Shown piece after piece: positions 1-8,018 of a stretch of DNA of 64,000 nucleotides. Source of the stretch: Zhenhengia yiwuensis (GTDB taxonomy: Bacteria > Bacillota > Clostridia > Lachnospirales > Cellulosilyticaceae); assembly GCF_014384995.1 (NCBI RefSeq), contig NZ_JACRSY010000004.1:62001-126000 (forward strand), read 5' to 3'. The notes under the pieces are model-generated. The model saw only the letters and a program-made list of their open reading frames with translations. It ran no database searches and was not told where the DNA came from. Position 1 is the first letter of the stretch, and the number at the start of each line of letters is the position of its first letter. Made by a program: the position numbers and the translations under genes.

Positions 1-797
1 ATGTAATGATTTTATGTGGTGGTTCAGCTACAGATTTACCAGTACAAGGTCCAGAACTTGCAGCTAACTTCAATACAATTGATAGTTTTGATACACATGC
101 AAGAATTCCAGAGTACTTTGAAAGTGTAAATGAAAAAGCACTAGAAGCTGGTACAACAAGCATTATCTCAGTAGGTTGGGATCCAGGTCTCTTTTCTATG
201 ATTCGTATGATGTCAGGTGCAATCTTACCAGTTGGAGAAGACTACACATTCTGGGGCAAAGGTGTAAGTCAAGGTCACTCAGATGCATTACGCCGTGTTG
301 AAGGTGTTAAAAATGCTATTCAATACACAATTCCGATGGATGAAGCAGTTGAGAGTGTAAGAAGAGGAGACAATCCTAAGCTTACAACAAGACAAAAACA
401 TCTTCGTGAATGTTTTGTTGTGGCTGAAGAAGGTGCAGATCTTGCAGCTATTGAAAATACAATTAAAACAATGCCAAACTACTTCGCAGATTATGATACA
501 ATTGTTAACTTTGTAAGTGAAGAAGAATTAAAAGCTAACCACTCTAAAATGCCACATGGTGGATTTGTATTTAGAACTGGTGTAACAGGTTTAGAAGAAG
601 AAAACAAACAAATCATTGAATTCTCACTTAAACTTGATAGTAATCCACAATTTACAGCTAATGTACTTGTAGCATACGCTAGAGCTGCTGTAAGAATGAA
701 TAAAGAAGGTATGAAAGGTGCTAAATCCGTATTTGATGTACCATTATCTTACCTTTCAGCAAAATCAAACTTAGAACTTATGAGAGACTTATTATAA
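1..797 (+). CDS. ddh: meso-diaminopimelate dehydrogenase, 5' end cut by window
   Basis: NADPH-dependent dehydrogenase that forms meso-diaminopimelate in one step from tetrahydrodipicolinate, feeding lysine and peptidoglycan synthesis in the cytoplasm. The frame is open through base 3 (a Val codon precedes the first ATG at 6), so this ATG is internal. About 65 N-terminal residues, including the Rossmann glycine loop, lie outside the window. Family signatures visible are CGGSATDLP near the start, SVGWDPG, and FWGKGVSQGHSDALR, which lines the substrate and cofactor cleft. The remaining 263 residues fit a normal protein of about 328. A strong terminator follows directly, so the gene ends its transcript. 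Confidence 0.93.
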   Translation, partial: VMILCGGSATDLPVQGPELAANFNTIDSFDTHARIPEYFESVNEKALEAGTTSIISVGWDPGLFSMIRMMSGAILPVGEDYTFWGKGVSQGHSDALRRVEGVKNAIQYTIPMDEAVESVRRGDNPKLTTRQKHLRECFVVAEEGADLAAIENTIKTMPNYFADYDTIVNFVSEEELKANHSKMPHGGFVFRTGVTGLEEENKQIIEFSLKLDSNPQFTANVLVAYARAAVRMNKEGMKGAKSVFDVPLSYLSAKSNLELMRDLL

Positions 798-806
798 GAT
801 TTTAAA

Positions 807-838
807 AGAGTTATTAGGAAGCCTAATAACTCTTTTTT
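807..838 (+). terminator. intrinsic terminator after ddh
   Basis: Inverted repeat AGAGTTATTAGG / CCTAATAACTCT with a 3-base loop, followed by a run of six Ts. It lies 10 bases after the ddh stop codon. Confidence 0.9.
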
Positions 839-903
839 ATTTGTTTTTATAAATAAGGGGATTATAATAAAAGTAGATATATAGAGCTAGAGGAGGTTAT
901 AAC

Positions 904-1839
904 GTGATTAGTGAAAATTTTACTTTCATAGGAGAAGAACAGGTGCAAGTGTATGCCTATAGATGGTTACCTGATCCAGAAATTGGTGTAAAAGGAATTG
1001 TGCAAATTGCACATGGGATGGCTGAAGGGGCTCACCGCTATGAACGTGTAGCAAATTACCTAACAGATAGAGGATACATTGTTTACGCCCATGATCATAG
1101 AGGCCATGGAAGAACGGCTAAAGGCTTAGAAGATATAGGTATTCTAGCAGAAAAAGAAGGCTTTAAATGTTTAGTTAAAGATTTATATCGTTTGACTCAG
1201 TTAATAAAAAAAGAAAATCCACAGTTGCCTTTATTTTTACTTTCTCATAGTATGGGGTCTTTTGTTGCACAAGCTTATATTATGAGATATGGAAAAGAAC
1301 TAGATGGTGTTATTCTTTCTGGAACCAATGGTAAACAAGGTTTCATTTTAGATATAGGTTTATGGGTAGCTAAACAAGAAGTTAAGAAAAAAGGAAGAAA
1401 TGCAAAAAGTCCTGAGATGGACAAACTTATATTTGGAACGTATAATAAACAGTTTAAGCCTAACCGCACATCATTTGACTGGCTTTCAAGAGATGAGAAA
1501 GAAGTAGATAAATACATAGAGGACCCATATTGTGGAAGTGCTTTTACAGCAGGATTTTTCGAAGATTTTCTTACAGGGCTTAAGTATGTTGGGTCATTAG
1601 AAAACAAGAAAAGTATTCCATTAGATTTACCTATTTATATTTTTGCAGGAGATAAAGACCCTGTTGGCAGAAATGGAAAAGGGATTTATGACCTTGTAAA
1701 AGATTATGAAAAAGTAGGAATAAAAAATGTAACCTATAAGCTTTATCAAGAAGGCAGACATGAGATGTTTAATGAAATAAATAGAAAAGAAGTTATGGAA
1801 GATGTAGTGAAATGGTTAGATAGTTTAATAGAAAGATAA
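904..1839 (+). CDS. alpha/beta hydrolase, monoacylglycerol lipase/lysophospholipase-like (S33, Hydrolase_4)
   Basis: Predicted cytoplasmic serine hydrolase of the lysophospholipase/monoglyceride lipase type; the substrate is unknown. The 311 residues fit the family. Visible are the oxyanion segment HGMAEG (37-42), the family stretch AHDHRGHG (62-69), the nucleophile elbow SHSMG with Ser116, an acid at Asp252 in GDKDP, and the catalytic His286 in EGRHEMF. The start is GTG at 904, chosen because a perfect AGGAGG (891-896) lies 7 bases upstream and no better ATG exists. No signal peptide is seen. The gene stands alone between two terminators. Confidence 0.85.
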   Translation: MISENFTFIGEEQVQVYAYRWLPDPEIGVKGIVQIAHGMAEGAHRYERVANYLTDRGYIVYAHDHRGHGRTAKGLEDIGILAEKEGFKCLVKDLYRLTQLIKKENPQLPLFLLSHSMGSFVAQAYIMRYGKELDGVILSGTNGKQGFILDIGLWVAKQEVKKKGRNAKSPEMDKLIFGTYNKQFKPNRTSFDWLSRDEKEVDKYIEDPYCGSAFTAGFFEDFLTGLKYVGSLENKKSIPLDLPIYIFAGDKDPVGRNGKGIYDLVKDYEKVGIKNVTYKLYQEGRHEMFNEINRKEVMEDVVKWLDSLIER

Positions 1840-1884
1840 AAGGCTGCCAGCTAACTTGCAAGTGAGTTAGCTGGCAGCCTTTTG
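1839..1884. terminator. bidirectional terminator between convergent genes
   Basis: Long inverted repeat: AAGGCTGCCAGCTAACTT pairs with its complement at 1865-1882 across a short loop. The right arm ends in TTTT and the left arm begins after an A-run, so it can stop both the hydrolase transcript and the leftward polyamine operon. Confidence 0.85.
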
Positions 1885-1899
1885 GCTTTGGAAAGGAGG

Positions 1900-2157
1900 T
1901 TAGAACTGCTGGAGGTCTGTAGAGACTCTAAACTTAACAGCAGTACCATAGACAAGCATTTGTGTTTGGTTATTTGAGGAGGGGCATATACTGCACTGAA
2001 TACCTATAACGGCATCAGCTTTAATGCGCGTAGCTTCTTCTTGAAGACTTTTTAAAGCTTCATCAAAAGCTTGTTCTCCAGCAGAAGATAGGCCTTTTAC
2101 AAGGCCTAATAATTCTAATTCTTGATTTTCAATAGAATGAGTAGTAGTAAGCTGCAT
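1900..2157 (-). CDS. UPF0145/YbjQ-like heavy-metal-binding domain protein
   Basis: Small cytoplasmic protein of the YbjQ/UPF0145 (DUF74) family, whose function is not established. It begins MQLTTTHSIE, the usual strand-1 pattern of the family, and contains the typical segment ADAVIGIQ followed near the C-terminus by YGTAVKF. At 85 residues it is shorter than the usual 100-110 because the middle loop is missing. The start is the ATG at 2157, with AAAGGAG 8 bases upstream; a frame extension to 2181 lacks a ribosome site. It lies 58 bases after speB on the same strand with no terminator between, so it is probably the last gene of the polyamine operon. A link to polyamines is only positional. Confidence 0.75.
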   Translation of the reverse strand: MQLTTTHSIENQELELLGLVKGLSSAGEQAFDEALKSLQEEATRIKADAVIGIQCSICPSSNNQTQMLVYGTAVKFRVSTDLQQF

Positions 2158-2215
2158 CACGAATACTCCTTTAATAAGCAATCTTTTTAGATAGTATATG
2201 CCTAGGTATTAAAAA

Positions 2216-3079
2216 TTATTGCTTATGACTAAGAAGGAGCGACATTTCACGGATAACTTTACAGCATGTAGCAGTAGATACGCCTGATATATCATAGTGA
2301 GGAGAGAGTTCTACCACATCTGCGCCCACTATATGATTAAGTTTTGTGAACTGCTTAATAGCAAAGATAAGTGTATTAAAATCAATACCACCAGGTTCAG
2401 GTGTACCTGTTCCTGGGAATATGGAAGGATCAAGTACATCTAAATCAATTGTAATATAAACAGGACGATTCTGAAGTTGAATAATAATTTCCTCTAGACT
2501 ATCTAGATTAAATGGTTGAAGATAGGTATGAGATTTGGCCCAGTCAAATTCTACTTTAGTGCCAGAACGTATACCAAATTGGAAAATACGATTATCACCT
2601 AGTATGTCCCAAGCGCGTCTTATAACAGAAGCATGAGAAAGCGATTCACCCATATAATCCTCACGTAAATCTGTATGAGCATCAAAGTGGATAATACATA
2701 AATCAGGATAAATCTTGCTAAATGCCTCAATAATAGGAAGAGAAACTAAGTGTTCCCCACCTATCGTTAAAGGACGTTTTCCGTCTTTTATAATTTGAGC
2801 AAAAGTTTTGTATATCGTATTAAGTGCTTTCGTTGTATTTCCAAAAGGAAGTTCTATATCTCCTAAGTCACAGAGGTTGTAATCTTCCATATCTAAGTCT
2901 AGGTAAGGAGAATAAGTTTCAAGCCCGTAGGAATCGGGCCTAACTACAGCGGGTGCAAAACGTGTTCCGGGTCTAAAGCTTGTTGTCCCGTCAAAGGGAA
3001 TACCAACTAAAACAACAGGAGAAGTGTCATATTCTTGGTCAAATCCAATAAAACTAGATGTAGTAGAAATATTATGCAT
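2216..3079 (-). CDS. speB: agmatinase
   Basis: Ureohydrolase that splits agmatine to putrescine and urea using a binuclear manganese centre. The metal ligands are all present: His110 in GGEH, Asp133/His135/Asp137 in DAHTD, and Asp212/Asp214 in DLDVLDP. The 287 residues match the family. The ATG overlaps the last codons of the decarboxylase-SpeE fusion by 8 bases (AATGCATAA), indicating translational coupling. Being next to a decarboxylase and spermidine synthase supports agmatinase over arginase, guanidinobutyrase or formiminoglutamase, which share the fold. Confidence 0.88.
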   Translation of the reverse strand: MHNISTTSSFIGFDQEYDTSPVVLVGIPFDGTTSFRPGTRFAPAVVRPDSYGLETYSPYLDLDMEDYNLCDLGDIELPFGNTTKALNTIYKTFAQIIKDGKRPLTIGGEHLVSLPIIEAFSKIYPDLCIIHFDAHTDLREDYMGESLSHASVIRRAWDILGDNRIFQFGIRSGTKVEFDWAKSHTYLQPFNLDSLEEIIIQLQNRPVYITIDLDVLDPSIFPGTGTPEPGGIDFNTLIFAIKQFTKLNHIVGADVVELSPHYDISGVSTATCCKVIREMSLLLSHKQ

Positions 3080-5375
3080 TTTCTAAGCTCTCCTTAACGT
3101 AGGTTGGAAGCATAAAAGCACCTTTATGTAGGTCTGTATTATAATAACGTGTATGAAGCCCGAATGCATTCCAAGCATCTGCTTTAAGATCTTCTAGAGG
3201 ATGGAATTTCTTAGAAGCGAATCCAAAGAGCCAGTGACCTGAAGGATAAGTTGGCATATGGAATTGGTAAACTTGTGCAATTGGGAATGTATCTTTAATT
3301 TTGGAGTGCGCACGTTTCATTTCATGAGCGTAAGAATCGTAGTAAGGGCTCTCGTGTTGATTAATAAGAATACCAACTTCGCTTAAAACGCGCTTGCAGT
3401 TGTTATAAAAATCGTAAGTGAATAACCCTTCACCAGGTCCGATTGGATCTGTAGAGTCTACTAGGATAAGATCATAGCTAGCATCTTTTGCATCTTGAAC
3501 AAATTTGAGCCCATCTTCAAAATGGAGGCAAAGCCTTGGATCAGCATCAAGTTTGCAAGCAGTTTGTGGGATGTATTTTTGACAAAGGCGTACAACACGT
3601 TCATCAATTTCAACCATATCTACCTTTTCAATGCTCTTATAACGTAAAATTTCACGGGCAGTTCCCCCATCACCTCCACCGATAATGAGTACTTTTTTGA
3701 TTTCTGGATTAACTGCCATAGGTACGTGTGTAATCATATCGTGATAGATGAATTCATCTTTTTCTGTTACCATCATTAACCCATCTAATGTAAAGAACTT
3801 GCCGAATGTATCACTTTCAAAGAAGTCAATCTGTTGAAAAGCACTTTTTTCAGAGTGTAAGTGTGACTTAACTTTGATAGAGAATTTAGTATCCTCTTGG
3901 TGGTTTTCTGTATACCATAAATCAATCATATTTTCCTCCTGACTACTGTCTAATACAAGAATGTGATTAAGATTATCTGTAGCATTCAAGATGACAGTAT
4001 CTTGTTTTTGTAAATAGTGATAATACTCAATAAGTGGTTTGGTAATCATCTCACCAGGGATAATAAGTGGAATACCTGGTGGATAAATCATAATAGATTC
4101 TCCGCTTATCAGACCATCAGCTTCATCAATAGAGATTAGCTTTTTAGGATGGTAGTAAGCTTCTCTTGGTGTAAGAAGAAGTTTGTTGTGCAAGGAGACT
4201 ACTGGGGTAGTGTTAAGACTAGATGGAAGAGAGCCAGTATAAAGCTTCCTGCTAATGTCTTTTAAGGCAGAAACTAAAGTAGATAGGCTTTCTTTAGTGT
4301 CTGCTAGTGAAATAATAGCAAGTACAACGTGAGGCTCGGCTAGTTCGAGTTGAATGTTGTAGTCACTTGCAAGCAAATCATAAATATAAAAACCTGAAAC
4401 GCCCAAATCACTTACACGGATAAGTAGTCGTAAAGGGTCGAAGTGGTGAGCGGCATCCATACACTGAAAACCCGGAATTTGATTAATTTGTGTTTTCGTA
4501 TGCTTAGTAAGATTAATCAGCTCATGGAATAAAATATGACCCTCGGTAGCAAGTTTATGACGAGCATAGTCCAGAGAACACATCAGCAGATAAGAAGCAG
4601 ATGTAGTCTGCATCAGATTAATGGTGGAGCGTACTTTCAGTTTATCGATTAGTCCATCGTTATGGAGTAAAACAGAAGATTGGGTAAGAGAACCTCCTGT
4701 TTTGTGCATACTAACTGTGACTAGATCAGCGCCTAGCTTGCATGCATTATCAGGTAGCTCAGGATGAAAAGGAAAGTGAGCACCATGAGCTTGATCTACA
4801 AGCACAGGAACACCTTTCTCGTGAGCAAGTTGAATAATAGCCTCAAGTTCTGATATGGCTCCAAAGTAAGTAGGGTGAATGACTAGTATAGCCTTAATAT
4901 CATCATTGAGGTCAAAAGCGTGCTTGACGCTACTTACAGTAATGCCATTAGCAATACCATAATGGGTATCAATTTCAGGCTCAATAAAAACAGGTTTTGC
5001 ACCTGTTAGAATAAGTGCATTAATAGCAGATTTGTGAACGTTGCGAGGAAGGAGAACTTTGTCACCATCGCTTAAGGTACTCATAAGCATATACTGCACA
5101 CCACAGGTAGAACCATTTACGAGCATAAAGGCATTGTCTGCTTCAAAGGCATCTGCTAAAAGCTTTTCTGCTTCTAGAATGATGCCGGTAGGGTGGGCTA
5201 AATGATCTACAGGTTTAGTAGAGTTAACATCCATTCTAAGTACGTCTTCACCCCATAAGCTTTGGAGTTCATCAAGTGCTTTGCCACCTTTATGACCTGG
5301 TACATCAAAGCGGGTTATAGATTCACTCGTATAGGTCATAACACCTGTAAGTAGTGGAGTAAGATGATGATTCAT
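3072..5375 (-). CDS. fusion: Orn/Lys/Arg decarboxylase (probably arginine) + spermidine synthase
   Basis: A 767-residue two-enzyme protein. Residues 1 to about 470 form a fold-type I PLP decarboxylase of the Bacillus SpeA/YaaO type: VPGHKGG at 25-31, DQAHGAHF at 194-201, and the PLP lysine Lys225 in SMHKTGG. Residues from about 483 to the end form a complete spermidine synthase: LWYTE at 486, the AdoMet-type loop GGGDGG at 566-571, acidic EID at 589-591, and catalytic Asp640 in VDSTDP. With SpeB downstream, the first domain most likely makes agmatine from arginine, and the second adds an aminopropyl group to putrescine. Substrate choice is inferred from context. The reading frame has no interruption. 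Inside it, at 3927-3939, lies a textbook ribosome site and ATG for a free-standing SpeE. Confidence 0.92.
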   Translation of the reverse strand: MNHHLTPLLTGVMTYTSESITRFDVPGHKGGKALDELQSLWGEDVLRMDVNSTKPVDHLAHPTGIILEAEKLLADAFEADNAFMLVNGSTCGVQYMLMSTLSDGDKVLLPRNVHKSAINALILTGAKPVFIEPEIDTHYGIANGITVSSVKHAFDLNDDIKAILVIHPTYFGAISELEAIIQLAHEKGVPVLVDQAHGAHFPFHPELPDNACKLGADLVTVSMHKTGGSLTQSSVLLHNDGLIDKLKVRSTINLMQTTSASYLLMCSLDYARHKLATEGHILFHELINLTKHTKTQINQIPGFQCMDAAHHFDPLRLLIRVSDLGVSGFYIYDLLASDYNIQLELAEPHVVLAIISLADTKESLSTLVSALKDISRKLYTGSLPSSLNTTPVVSLHNKLLLTPREAYYHPKKLISIDEADGLISGESIMIYPPGIPLIIPGEMITKPLIEYYHYLQKQDTVILNATDNLNHILVLDSSQEENMIDLWYTENHQEDTKFSIKVKSHLHSEKSAFQQIDFFESDTFGKFFTLDGLMMVTEKDEFIYHDMITHVPMAVNPEIKKVLIIGGGDGGTAREILRYKSIEKVDMVEIDERVVRLCQKYIPQTACKLDADPRLCLHFEDGLKFVQDAKDASYDLILVDSTDPIGPGEGLFTYDFYNNCKRVLSEVGILINQHESPYYDSYAHEMKRAHSKIKDTFPIAQVYQFHMPTYPSGHWLFGFASKKFHPLEDLKADAWNAFGLHTRYYNTDLHKGAFMLPTYVKESLENA
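3927..3939 (-). promoter_or_regulatory. internal ribosome binding site and ATG for free SpeE
   Basis: On the minus strand the sequence reads AGGAGGAAAATATG: a perfect Shine-Dalgarno 5 bases before an in-frame ATG (codon 483 of the fusion). The protein from that ATG begins MIDLWYTE, like ordinary SpeE proteins. It suggests that a separate SpeE of 285 residues is made as well as the fusion, or that the two genes joined recently by losing a stop codon. Confidence 0.7.
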
Positions 5376-5378
5376 TGC

Positions 5379-6209
5379 CTAATCCTCCACAGGGAACATG
5401 GCTTCAGTGACATTAGTCCCATAGAAAATTTCATCCATTTCTCTGCGAACTTTTTTGGCAATCTGATGTGCAGTACCTGGATGAAGATCTTGTTTGGTAT
5501 AGCCAAATAAGTAGTTATCCAAATCAAAGTTTTTTAGTTTGCATTTTGTGTGGAATATATTTTCCTGATATACATTAACGTCGATCATATGATAAAGATG
5601 CTTAATGTGATCAGGAATAAAGTTTTGGATAGAATCAATAGGATGATCAATAAACAGTTTATTGCCTGTAATATCTCTAGTAAAACCACGAACTTTATAG
5701 TCAATGGTCATCATATCTGCATCAAAGCAGTGGATGAGATAGTTAAGGGCCTTAAGGGGAGAGATCTCACCACATGTAGAAACATCAATATCGGCCCTAA
5801 AGGTACTAATACCATCAGTTGGATGATATTCAGGATAAGTATGTACAGTAATGTGACTTTTATCTAAATGGGCTAGTACGATGTCAGGCAGTGGGCCAGG
5901 TGTTGCGCAGTTTGGAAAAGAAGCAGCTGGCGCTATAGGGCTTTCTGATATTAAAATCGTAACACTAGCACCTTGAGGTTCATAATCCTGCTTTGAAACG
6001 TTTAAAATATTGGCACCAATAATTTCAGTAACAGTCGTAAGGATTTCAGTAAGTCTGTCGGCATTATATTGTTCGTCAATATAATTAATATAAGCTTCAC
6101 GATCTTCGGACTTTTGGGTATAACAAATATCATACATGTTGAAACTTAAGGTTTTCGTGAGATTATTAAAGCCATGTAATTTAATTTTTTGTGTATCTAA
6201 ATGTTCCAT
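5379..6209 (-). CDS. speD: S-adenosylmethionine decarboxylase proenzyme, E. coli type
   Basis: Pyruvoyl enzyme that decarboxylates AdoMet to give the aminopropyl donor for spermidine. The chain is expected to cleave itself at Lys117-Ser118 in DKSHITVHTYPE, with Ser118 becoming the pyruvoyl group. Other conserved stretches are KLHGFNNLTK at the N-terminus, DVSTCG, and VNVYQENIFHTK. The length of 276 and these motifs place it in the long gamma-proteobacterial-type SpeD class, not the short Bacillus/Thermotoga class. The start is ATG 6209, preceded by AAGGAGG; an upstream TTG extension has no support. It is first in the operon, with three bases between its stop and the fusion gene start. Confidence 0.93.
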   Translation of the reverse strand: MEHLDTQKIKLHGFNNLTKTLSFNMYDICYTQKSEDREAYINYIDEQYNADRLTEILTTVTEIIGANILNVSKQDYEPQGASVTILISESPIAPAASFPNCATPGPLPDIVLAHLDKSHITVHTYPEYHPTDGISTFRADIDVSTCGEISPLKALNYLIHCFDADMMTIDYKVRGFTRDITGNKLFIDHPIDSIQNFIPDHIKHLYHMIDVNVYQENIFHTKCKLKNFDLDNYLFGYTKQDLHPGTAHQIAKKVRREMDEIFYGTNVTEAMFPVED

Positions 6210-6262
6210 CAGTAATAAGACCTCCTTGGTTTTAGTGTGAGAATCATTTTTTAACAAATGCT

Positions 6263-6291
6263 ATTATAGGGGTGACTTTTTGAAAAAGCAA
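6263..6291 (-). promoter_or_regulatory. sigma-A promoter of the polyamine operon
   Basis: On the minus strand TTGCTT, a 17-base spacer and TATAAT. The predicted start of transcription lies about 47 bases before the speD ATG. Confidence 0.7.
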
Positions 6292-6572
6292 TAAAAAATT
6301 TTGTATACCTATACTAGTAGTTTAGTAATAGTGTTATAAAAAATAAAATCTTATATCTAACAAAAAGTTTTATAATACTAAACAAAATAAAATAAAATGT
6401 AATGCGTATAAGTGTATAATAATGAGAAAAGTACTAAAGACAAAGAATGTTTAAAAATAAGAATGAAAAAATCTGAAAAAAATAATATAAATTTTATGTA
6501 TAAGAGTTAAGTAATAATATTTGAAAAAAATATAAAAATTAATTAAAAAAATAAGCGATAGGATAGATAAAA
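6292..6572. other. AT-rich intergenic region
   Basis: About 280 bases of very AT-rich sequence between two divergent genes. It presumably carries the promoter of the rightward secreted-protein gene (TATAAT-like segments near 6414), but no convincing -35/-10 pair, hairpin or short gene was seen. Confidence 0.5.
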
Positions 6573-7991
6573 ATGAAGAAAAAATGGCTTAAGAATCTAT
6601 TATATTTACTTATAATGACATTTTTAATTGTATGTATAGACTCTATTAAGGCTCAAGAATTAGACGTATCTAAACCACTTATTTTAGCTTTTCAAAGTCA
6701 AAAAGCTAAAGTAAAAGGTGGTGAGAAAATTAATTTTCTAGCTCTATATGCTCTGCCCAATGGGACCCAAATGGCAGAAGAGAGATGGAGTTATAGACCT
6801 CTATTTTTAAATGAAGAATACGTTGTTTTTGAAAAGCCTGAAGTACTTTTTGCACCGGGCCAGTATGAAATCGCATTACAGATTAAAGATAGCCATGAGG
6901 TATGGAGTGAGCCAGCTCTAACTTATATCACAGTATCTAAAAACTGTAGTCAATCTGAAGTAGCCTATATGGCGCAAAAAAATATAAAAGGGGCTAAGTT
7001 TAATCTGTTTGGAACTGAAAACTATAGACTATATAAAAAAATAACCGGTACAAGAGATGGTGTAGTGGGTGGAAAGTTAATCATTAGTGATAGTCCGGAA
7101 AAGGTCAAAGAAAAAGGGATTTTATATGAGGGAATAAGTAATGGGACAGGAAGACTTCTTATGCACCATCTTCATGATATGAAGGATGGTAAAGATTATA
7201 GAATGATGATTTTAGTAACCAATTTAAATAAGGAGAAGCAGAGAATCCGTATTAATAATTATGCTATAAAGGGGCCTAGTGAGGATGTGCTTTATATAGG
7301 TGAGCAGCTTCTATTAGATTATTGGGATAATCAGACAAGAGAGGTTATTTATGATTTGCCAGCAGGGCAGACAGGAATTATTTATAAGCAGGAGATGCCT
7401 TGGAAAAGAGGAGATGCCCTATCTAGTTATATAGATTTCCATACAGAGGAGAAAGTCAAATGGCAGGTATTGTGTGTAGAAAATGGGGATAACTTCGAAA
7501 CATATAAGCATTATTGTGCAAAAGATCAGCACATAAGGGGAACTTTTGAGACTCTGAAAAAAATCTATTATATAGATTTAGACACAGAATTAGCCTATTT
7601 TTCCATAGGAGAAGGGATGGAAGAATTTCTAATAGGGTTTGATGAGGTATTAGGTAAAGAGGTCTATAATAAGGGGAACTTTGGCATGGAGTATGAACTT
7701 CATTTAAAAGCGGTGAAAGATACCTTTGTAGTATTTAATCCAAGAGGGGATGTATTTAGAGGGGCGCTTATGTGGAATGGTAAAGTTTATGCCATGCCTA
7801 ATAAGGGATGTTTAAAAGGAAAAGGAGAAGCTAGTTTTTTGGGAGAGATTCAAGAAGGAGAAGAGGCTATAGTGAAATATATTTTACCTAATGGGTCTTC
7901 GGCTCCTGTACTTTTTGTGTTTGTACCCCAAAATAATCCGGAAAAAATGTCAATTTTGAAGGAAATTTGTAAAGCGTATAAGCCGTTCTGA
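6573..7991 (+). CDS. secreted protein of unknown function, paralog of the protein at 24534
   Basis: A 472-residue protein exported by an N-terminal signal sequence (basic MKKKW, hydrophobic core to about 25). Residues of roughly 30-125 look like a PKD/Ig-type beta domain, ending in LQIKDSHEVWSEP. The rest is a large module shared with the 682-residue protein at 24534: both have a SPE.V..KGILYE segment, KGPS.DVLY, NPRG..F.GA, and a final LPNGS.APVL. I do not recognise an enzyme motif. The ribosome site (AGGAT) is weak. The gene lies between the polyamine operon and the Lon-like gene, 27 bases before the latter, so the two may be co-transcribed. A surface or cell-wall role is an inference. Confidence 0.75.
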   Translation: MKKKWLKNLLYLLIMTFLIVCIDSIKAQELDVSKPLILAFQSQKAKVKGGEKINFLALYALPNGTQMAEERWSYRPLFLNEEYVVFEKPEVLFAPGQYEIALQIKDSHEVWSEPALTYITVSKNCSQSEVAYMAQKNIKGAKFNLFGTENYRLYKKITGTRDGVVGGKLIISDSPEKVKEKGILYEGISNGTGRLLMHHLHDMKDGKDYRMMILVTNLNKEKQRIRINNYAIKGPSEDVLYIGEQLLLDYWDNQTREVIYDLPAGQTGIIYKQEMPWKRGDALSSYIDFHTEEKVKWQVLCVENGDNFETYKHYCAKDQHIRGTFETLKKIYYIDLDTELAYFSIGEGMEEFLIGFDEVLGKEVYNKGNFGMEYELHLKAVKDTFVVFNPRGDVFRGALMWNGKVYAMPNKGCLKGKGEASFLGEIQEGEEAIVKYILPNGSSAPVLFVFVPQNNPEKMSILKEICKAYKPF

Positions 7992-8018
7992 ATATAGTGT
8001 AAGTATGGGGGGGTCACT

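Noticed and set aside
3900..3950. Sequencing frameshift joining two genes (decarboxylase and SpeE)
   Set aside because: The frame is continuous with sensible residues on both sides and no stop in frame; a true fusion is simpler, though the internal start remains.
5550..5867. Plus-strand 105-codon frame inside speD
   Set aside because: Antisense shadow of a strongly conserved gene.
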